Below are positions 59,457 to 64,000 of a DNA stretch of 64,000 nt, one piece after another; position 1 is the first letter of the stretch, and each line of letters begins with the position of its first letter. The notes under the pieces are model-generated. The model made no database searches. It was not told the DNA's origin and was given only the letters and a program-made list of their open reading frames with translations. The position numbers and the translations under genes are program-made. The DNA lies in NCBI RefSeq assembly GCF_010015445.1, contig NC_053133.1, forward strand, positions 25,697,082 through 25,761,081. Direction: 5' to 3'. This stretch comes from Perca fluviatilis. Taxonomy: Eukaryota; Chordata; Actinopteri; Perciformes; Percidae.

Positions 59457-61006
59457 TACTAAAAACAGTTTCTAACATACACTTCATGTTCCTGAACTAT
59501 AATTTTAATCAAAGCTAACCATCTGTGTGTCTGAGTCTATACATTGCACAGGGAGTTCAAATGTGTTGACTACACACAACTCACCTATATTATAAACTTT
59601 TATACTGAGAATAACACATCTGGATTATAGAAATATTCCCACAGCGTGCGGTCAGTACCTGAAGGATCTCCTGGACGGTGGGCATGCTGAGCTCCAGCGA
59701 GCCGTAGTACATGAAGCGGAGAATGTGGCCGAACCCAGCGGCTGTTAGCCCCTTCATGTGGATCTTGTCCTGGTCCCTCTCCCTCATGTCGGCTGTGAAC
59801 ATGACCCGGAAGTAGTCGCTCTGGGTGGCCAGAAGCGCCTTGTGGGCCTGTAGGAGGACGGACACGCAGAGAGGACACACGTTTATATAAAAAGATAGTG
59901 CGGCAACGTTGCTCGCTGAGGCCAACGTTTTTCTAGTTCAGACTTTTTTTACCTGTTCTCTCCACACTGCAATGAAACCCCTAGCCCTGATTCAGACCCA
60001 TATACTTTGCATCCTGCATGGATATCTCACGAAATCTGGTAATTTCTGGTCACAGATCTGCTCATAAACATTTTTATAATAAGCACGTTAAAAATACAGA
60101 CTTAAGGGGTGGTAGAAAATGTTCTTAACAATGTACTATGTGGCTGTAAAGTAACCAAAAACATTATTTTGAAAGAGAAAAGTTGTTTCCATTAAAGAGT
60201 CCTGCCTTGTATGGAGTTAAAATGGAATAAAAGTTTTTTTTTGTTATTTTACAGATTTTCTACCATGATGTGATTTCATATTCTCAACATTCAGCAGATC
60301 TTTGACCAACGTTCCCCGGAGATTTCCATGCAGGAACGCGAGAACACATTACACCTGTCCTAGCCTCCTTGCAGCCTGGCTTCCAGGCCAGTCTAGGATA
60401 CAATTTTAAATACTGTTGACCCTGGCCTGGCCCCCAGCTACATAGCTGATATCATTCATCCCCACGTAGCTCCCAGGTCCCTCAGATCCTCCAGCCAAGG
60501 CCTCCTCCGTGTCCCACGGTCCCGGCTTAAGCAAAAAGGTAACAGAGCCTTTTCTGTTGCTGGCCCTCAGCTGTGGAACCGACTCCCAACCGACATCAGA
60601 AATGCCCCTTCAATTGGGATATTCAAAGGCAGGCTCAAAACTCACCTTTTTACATTGGCCTTCCCAGCATCTTAATGGTCTTATCCTGCTATGTTTGTAA
60701 TTAAGTGTTTGTCTTTTGATGTCGTTTTAGCCTAAATCGCTGATTTGTGTATTTTATTTTATTTTATTACCCTGTGGCTAATGTCAGCGCGAGCTGTTTT
60801 TAAATGTGCTGTAGAAATAAACTTTACTTACTTAGCATTTAAAAGCAACACACATTTGAGCTTTATTTGCGTACCTGGAAGTGGTGCTCCTCTATCAGCA
60901 GCGTGACGTCCAGCAGCAGACGCTCCTCGTACAGCGCCCGGAAGCCCGACGACACGCTCCCATCGTGCACCTGGGACAGGTACACCTCCACATCTGCCGC
61001 CGACAT
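50163..61006 (-). CDS. klhl15: Kelch-like protein 15 (BTB-BACK-Kelch), one frameshifted exon
   Basis: Klhl15 is a substrate adaptor for CUL3 ubiquitin ligases; the human protein targets the PP2A subunit B'-beta (PPP2R5B). Coding exons in transcript order: 60875-61006, 59659-59847, 57550-57772, 54554-54715, 54205-54414, 51117-51307, 50163-50913. All borders are GT-AG and phases fit, except that exon 3 has length 223. BTB spans exons 1-2 (FRALYEERLLLDVTLLIEE; AHKALLATQSDYFRVMFTAD), BACK exons 3-5 (FCCSFLLAKICLENCAEV; ELYEAVQSWLRHDRRRWRH) and Kelch repeats exons 5-7 (NNFAFLLGGEELGPDGEF, GKLYVFGGVCV, KQIMVLGGLCYNGHYSDS). It ends PCKLDGLQVCSLHFPEYV. About 620 residues against about 604 in human; much of the excess is a Gly/Arg-rich insert in exon 7. 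The start MSAADVEVYL fits human MAGDVEGFC. Confidence 0.95.
51117..51307 (-). CDS. klhl15: klhl15 Kelch exon
   Basis: 63 codons plus two bases, VWWELEGPQVPLRPDCLAIV to WLRMADMSVP(R), phase 0 to 2. The acceptor CCCCTCAG lies about 60 bases from the transposon at 51367. Confidence 0.95.
51367..52901. mobile_element. TIR transposon with 26-bp array, in a klhl15 intron
   Basis: The left terminus (51367-51434: TTAAAGGGACACGCCACCGT, TTGTTGAACTAG, ATCACGGTCTCC) and the right terminus (52833-52901, inverted: GGTCTCCCCTGGCTGTAGAT, ATCACGG, AACGTTTGTTGAAATAG, GGGATACGCCAACG) pair over about 67 bases. The innermost 26 bases of this terminal repeat are exactly the unit of the tandem array filling the element. 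No transposase is present. Confidence 0.88.
51408..52632. repeat. 26-bp minisatellite, about 47 copies
   Basis: Unit GGTCTCCTCTAGCTGTAGAT plus AGGTGG. Variants alternate in patches (CTGTAG/CTGGAG/CCGTAG, TCCTCT/TCCCCT, GTGGGG/GTGAGG), suggesting higher-order duplication of blocks. Confidence 0.97.
52970..54145. mobile_element. decayed 'pseudo-palindromic' DNA element with inner MITE fragment
   Basis: The left part GTGCCGATAGGATACCGG and the right part GGTATCGGAGGC, CCGATACTGGTATCGG resemble inverted CCGATACC-type ends. A fragment of the 6134-6485 family (about 53608-53845, GACAGTAAACTGAATATTTT, CAGCCCTAA end) lies between. Limits are approximate. Confidence 0.45.
54205..54414 (-). CDS. klhl15: klhl15 BACK-to-Kelch exon
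   Basis: 70 codons, phase 0 to 0, VKTSEFYRYSRQLRQEVDQA to KILLLQRPK, including PQTAVFRGMIGHSMVNSKIL. (GGA)n lies about 30 bases upstream in the intron. Confidence 0.95.
54554..54715 (-). CDS. klhl15: klhl15 BACK-domain exon
   Basis: 54 codons, phase 0 to 0, AYLNSDALSRFPEIELYEAV to CLMTPANIFEK. Confidence 0.96.
55028..55986. mobile_element. AGGTCCCATG transposon copy with 11 units of the 46-bp repeat
   Basis: The array (55034-55540) is followed by the full body and the right end CATGCCATGGGACCTTTAA (TTAA at the border). The left terminal repeat is missing: similarity begins at CTTTGGATGCTTTTATATAG. It lies in a klhl15 intron. Confidence 0.9.
55034..55540. repeat. 46-bp minisatellite, 11 copies
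   Basis: Same unit as 7413-8010, same orientation, with scattered variants (GTCCTTAG, CTTGGTGG, CTTATTGG). Confidence 0.95.
56219..56298. repeat. (TA)n microsatellite
   Basis: About 38 TA dinucleotides in a klhl15 intron. Confidence 0.97.
56545..57020 (+). mobile_element. LINE 3' end fragment
   Basis: The plus strand encodes TNVKQRPVSVYGVKLWNDLE, like the 'GxxLWNxLP' block at the end of fish LINE reverse-transcriptase proteins. It is followed by 3' sequence ending in CCGAAAAAAAGAATTAAACT and (AAACT)n. The 5' limit is uncertain. Confidence 0.6.
57260..57549. repeat. T-rich intron sequence with (TTTA)n
   Basis: A TTTATTTATT run at about 57503-57535 lies only about 15 bases downstream of the donor of the klhl15 exon 57550-57772. 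Confidence 0.7.
57550..57772 (-). CDS. klhl15: klhl15 BACK exon with apparent frameshift
   Basis: In transcript order it encodes AAMYVQLTEAVEFCCSFLLA, KICLENCAEVMRLLEDF in the open frame. The expected continuation, GVEGVQEQLDNFLLDNFVPL and MSRPDFLSYLSLERLQ, is in another frame. The shift is at about plus 57655-57662 (AGCGGGCG on the minus strand). Length is 223; human spacing suggests 225, so loss of two bases from a CG-rich string is the simplest explanation. Confidence 0.9.
57880..58238. mobile_element. TAGGGCTGCTCGATGATGG MITE, intact copy
   Basis: The left end TAGGGCTGCTCGATGATGG and right end TTCCATTAATTGCACAGCCCTA are inverted, with several TAATCACGATTA motifs. It is the uninterrupted relative of 4015-5439. 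Confidence 0.8.
58637..59362. mobile_element. TAGGGCTGGGCGATA MITE invaded by another copy of itself
   Basis: The outer copy starts TAGGGCTGGGCGATACGG and ends TTGCCCAGCTCTA at 59362. It is flanked by GTTCTCAC (58629-58636) and GTTCACAC (59363-59370), an 8-bp duplication with one change. It is interrupted at 58825. Confidence 0.85.
58825..59202. mobile_element. inner copy of the same MITE, exact 8-bp target duplication
   Basis: The ends TAGGGCTGGGCGATATGG and AAATTGCCCAGCTCTA are inverted. The flanks GTTACAAC (58817-58824) and GTTACAAC (59203-59210) are identical, as for hAT insertions. Confidence 0.92.
59366..59455. repeat. (CA)n at the end of the outer MITE
   Basis: About 45 CA dinucleotides start inside the target duplication copy GTTCACAC. 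Confidence 0.97.
59659..59847 (-). CDS. klhl15: klhl15 BTB exon 2
   Basis: 63 codons, phase 0 to 0, AHKALLATQSDYFRVMFTAD to MPTVQEILQ, the C-terminal part of the BTB fold. Confidence 0.96.
60431..60834 (+). mobile_element. L2/CR1-like LINE ORF2 C-terminal fragment
   Basis: The plus strand reads SSSQGLLRVPRSRLKQKGNR, then FSVAGPQLWNRLPTDIRNAP and FKGRLKTHLFTLAFPAS, a stop, and the tail TGTGCTGTAGAAATAAACTT. It is the same family type as 35735-36130 and 37160-37395. Confidence 0.85.
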
Positions 61007-61013
61007 AACACAC
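60875..61013 (-). CDS. klhl15: klhl15 first coding exon (start codon at 61004-61006)
   Basis: 44 codons from MSAADVEVYLSQVHDGSVSS to LIEEHHFQ, ending CAG|GTACGC. Seven leader bases precede the ATG after an acceptor CCTCCAG, so at least one non-coding 5' exon must exist. This ATG is chosen because MSAADVE matches human MAGDVE. Confidence 0.93.
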
Positions 61014-61320
61014 CTGGAGGCATGACGGGAGCAAAGTGCGGGAGCGAGTGGGGGGGTCGGAGGGAGGGTGAGGTATAAATCCCAGAGCGTTAGAACAGAT
61101 AGGCCATAACACTTCCCTCACAACTTGGCTACAGCGGTTAGGTGCACCAACATAAAGCAGGGAGGAACTGCATTTATTCAAAAATACATTATCGGTCTCT
61201 CCAAGCTAAAGATTATGTTTGTGTGTGCGCTGCTGAATAAAGTCTGGCACTCAATAGGACGTTCAGCATTAAATGCTCAGCACTTTAGCTGCTGCATCCT
61301 AACAAGCCGTTACTCTTTCA

Positions 61321-61321
<1 letters not shown>

Positions 61322-61382
<61 letters not shown>
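61322..61382. repeat. (TG)n microsatellite
   Basis: About 30 TG dinucleotides. Related short CA tracts follow at 61518-61540, 61681-61752 and 62659-62688. Confidence 0.97.
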
Positions 61383-61385
<3 letters not shown>

Positions 61386-61677
61386 TTTCTGCGCTGACAC
61401 GCTGGGGAAATAACCGGCTTCACCGCAGCCAGTGAGGTTGGTAAAGAGAAAGAAAAGGAAAGAAAATCCTGCATCCTCATCCAGTTTCTTCAGCGTGACG
61501 ACACACAGTCGTGCACATACACACACACACACACACACACAAAAAGTAACAACATGAACACACATACAACTTGCATTTAATTTGACTTCTGCACACAAGA
61601 GTGTAAGAAAGTTGAAAACACGCACACACATTATCTGCACACCTTCATAAACTCAGTCACTCATTAACAATGCAAAG

Positions 61678-61752
<75 letters not shown>

Positions 61753-61762
61753 GCACACTCAC

Positions 61763-61872
61763 CTCTGATTGGCCACGGGCATGTCAGAGGGGGTTGTCCG
61801 AGCCAATCAGAGGACAGTGCCCCTTGTGTCCAGTAGATGCTAACAATGTCCCTTTTTCTGAGCGTCAATCAC
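61763..61872 (-). other. candidate klhl15 5' non-coding exon
   Basis: A strong donor CAATCAGAG|GTGAGTGTG and an acceptor CGTCCAG|GTGATTG enclose 110 bases rich in ATTGG/CCAAT-like sequence. Alternatively the left part is the transcription start region and not an internal exon. This is inferred from splice-site quality only. Confidence 0.35.
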
Positions 61873-62435
61873 CTGGACGACAAAGCCAACACAACCACCA
61901 CATTAAAACATGAACGTCTGCAAACAGCAATTAAAAAAAAAAAAAAAAAGCCATAAAAAGGACTTCTGTGAATGTTAAATATCTTTGGCCCTAAAGTATG
62001 TGGACACGAGAATGCATGTAGGCAATCTCTTCTCTTCTCATACTGTAGCAACAATTGTTGTTGACTGCAGGAAAGTTCATTACGGCCACTTGCCCGGTCT
62101 ATATATTCAAATGAATGTATGATATGAAGTTAGGTTTAAAGAATGAATGCAGTTTTTTTTTTGCATAACCTGGCAATAACAACACTGTACTCAACAAGTT
62201 GATGACTCTGAGCTCTGGGAACACTGAAGTAAAGAAACACAGGCAGTCAGAGGCTGGCAACAAACCTCCAGGTTACACTTATTTGGAAGAGAAAACAAAT
62301 GGTGAAAAGGTTCAATTATCACCCAAACTGTCCGCTGTAAGCATCCATCAATCGCTGTTTGATTAATGAGGGATTACAACCGGCATTTCAGTCGCACTCG
62401 CTTTTAGTTTTACCTCCAAGTAAAGTGGTTTAGTC

Positions 62436-62600
62436 AGTCCTTCCAGAAAAATCCTTGATTATGCGGTATGTTTTCTTAAGAAATGCCATGGAATATGCTA
62501 TATGATATTTATGCAGTTTTATGTGATGAAATTGCGGGAACTTGCAAAAACTGCGGTTTGATAAAAAAGAGAAAAAAAAAGAAGTGATTTGTTAATATGG
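62436..62600. mobile_element. left-end fragment of the CAGTCCTTCCAGAAAAA MITE
   Basis: CAGTCCTTCCAGAAAAATCC then TTGATTATGCGGTATGTTTT matches the copy at 14980-15437. The right end is absent. Confidence 0.65.
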
Positions 62601-62657
62601 ACGCAGAACTAATCTCCGTCCATATTAACACGTCTGACATCATATATCACATGACCG

Positions 62658-62690
<33 letters not shown>

Positions 62691-62778
62691 GGCATGTGCG
62701 TGGCGGTGTAAACAGGAAGCAGATTGTCTGACGTTACTCTGGGGTTAAAAATCATGGATGTATAAGTTGAAAACCAGC

Positions 62779-63308
62779 GATGCACCGAATCCAGGCTTCA
62801 AATTCGGCTGAATATTTGGGCTTTTTGACGGGGTTCAGTTTCTGCCGAACCTTTGAATTTTTTCCCACCGAACCGAACCCTGCGCTTGCACTACGCGTGC
62901 TACGCTGGTCGCCGTAACGACGGCGCCGTTGATTACGGGAAGGTGTTTACGTAGGTGGAGCGTTCAATGCAGCAGGCTGTGAGAAAGTGGACATGGAACT
63001 GGTGAGCAGAAACAGTTGTTGTTTGGCAGTACTTTCAGTCAAAAGAAGGCCATTCAAGTCCAGCTACATGTTCAATCTGTTCAATGCTGATTGGTCTGGT
63101 GGTGGCGAGGACCCTAAACTATACACAACATGGCCGCTGTTACAACATCTGGTACGAAACATCCGAAATAATACGAGTTGTGCGTGAAGGAATCTCCAGA
63201 CAGCAGCCAGAATGCAGCAACTTCAGGTACGGCAAAGGAAGGACAGTCACGGCTAAGAACTGGTGTTAACCAGACGACCATTATCAGGTTTGCTAGCCCT
63301 GCTGCATA

Positions 63309-63339
<31 letters not shown>

Positions 63340-63525
63340 TAAACAGTTAAAATTAAAACAAAGTGACAAATACACTGCTGTGGATATTGTTTACTTCATT
63401 AATGTGTTTACTGTGTTCATGAACTGAGGATGAGAGTAGGATTCAGTATTTGGTTTCGTTCAGAATCTTAACCAGTGGATTCGGTATTTTCGGCCGAACC
63501 CCAAAAATCTGGATTGCATGCATCC
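62779..63525. mobile_element. hAT-like element with GATGCACCGAATCC ends
   Basis: The left end GCGATGCACCGAATCCAG with 'TTCGGCTGAATATT' and the right part TTCGGTATTTTCGGCCGAAC and GGATTGCATGCATCC are inverted in outline. An inner frame MFNLFNADWSGGGEDPKLY may be a decayed zinc-finger (BED-type) start, which I cannot confirm. A TA tract lies at 63306-63330. Confidence 0.6.
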
Positions 63526-64000
63526 ATATTGAAAATACAGAAAATACTTTGGAGAAAGAACAAAGATGGCAAAAAGTAAGAGCATGGGATTTATTAGTTT
63601 GGAGCGACGACGAGGTGGAACAGTTTCTGAAAGGTCTGTAAGCTCCCTAACCGATAAGACTGACGGACGTGCGTCGTGGTTTCCAAAGGTCTCCGTTTTA
63701 GGGGCTCCTAAACGCCGGAGTAGTGCTGATGCGAGGCGTAAACGTACCAAAACATATTGCTTTTTTATCCAAAACATAGTAGTGGAGATGTAGCCTGACT
63801 TGCTTGTGTGGTTTCACCTGTCAGACTTTTATTTATTTTTTTTTATTTTTTTATTTAATCATTTATTTCATTCATTAAAAACAAATGCAACAACAGCATT
63901 TAACATGAATGAAAAGGAGCAGAAAGAAGTAAAACTTATAATGTCTGCCCCTTATCAACACAAAATCATTTACAGTTCCAGGTCATTTGAGCTGTCTCAT
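63526..64000. other. no gene supported
   Basis: Two overlapping short open frames at 63450-63793 lack any recognisable domain. T-rich sequence follows. Confidence 0.35.

Overview
This is a 64 kb piece of a vertebrate nuclear genome, almost certainly a percomorph-type teleost. Four pieces of evidence support this: genes split by GT-AG introns, coding sequence close to vertebrate SAT1, APOO and KLHL15, very dense short DNA transposons (hAT-, piggyBac- and Tc1-like), and tRNA-derived SINEs, LINE fragments and long (CA)n, (TA)n and (CT)n arrays. No bacterial gene, CRISPR array or operon is present. Most long open frames are artefacts of microsatellites and minisatellites whose repeat unit gives no stop codon.

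Gene layout, left to right: one short minus-strand exon near 6.8 kb that looks like the mitochondrial-presequence exon of acot9 (tentative); a complete plus-strand sat1 (spermidine/spermine N1-acetyltransferase) with six coding exons, 12.1-18.5 kb; minus-strand apoo (MIC26, a MICOS subunit of the mitochondrial inner membrane), with coding exons spread over 28.3-41.8 kb; and minus-strand klhl15 (a BTB-BACK-Kelch CUL3 adaptor), 50.2-61.0 kb, with a possible 5' non-coding exon near 61.8 kb. Order and strands (acot9 -, sat1 +, apoo -, klhl15 -) match human Xp22.11 as I know it, so this is an old conserved neighbourhood. The genes are not a pathway: they cover polyamine turnover, cristae architecture and targeted protein degradation.

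Two of the genes look damaged in this sequence. In klhl15 the third coding exon has a frame change of two missing (or one extra) bases inside the BACK region. In apoo the exon after the transmembrane segment loses similarity after about 14 codons and about 16 expected codons cannot be found. The flank on that side is an extraordinary purine-rich, homopolymer-rich block (31.1-33.5 kb). Either could be biological or an assembly error.

The rest is mobile DNA. The most unusual theme is several families of short terminal-inverted-repeat transposons that each carry a minisatellite next to one end. A 26-bp unit that is the inner part of the element's own terminal repeat is amplified to about 47 copies in a klhl15 intron. 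A 46-bp unit containing a canonical TATA motif occurs in 13, 7, 2 and 11 copies at four loci. A 47-bp unit occurs 11 times, a 42-bp unit 10 times and a 28-bp unit 5 times. Nested insertions with readable target-site duplications allow relative dating at several places.
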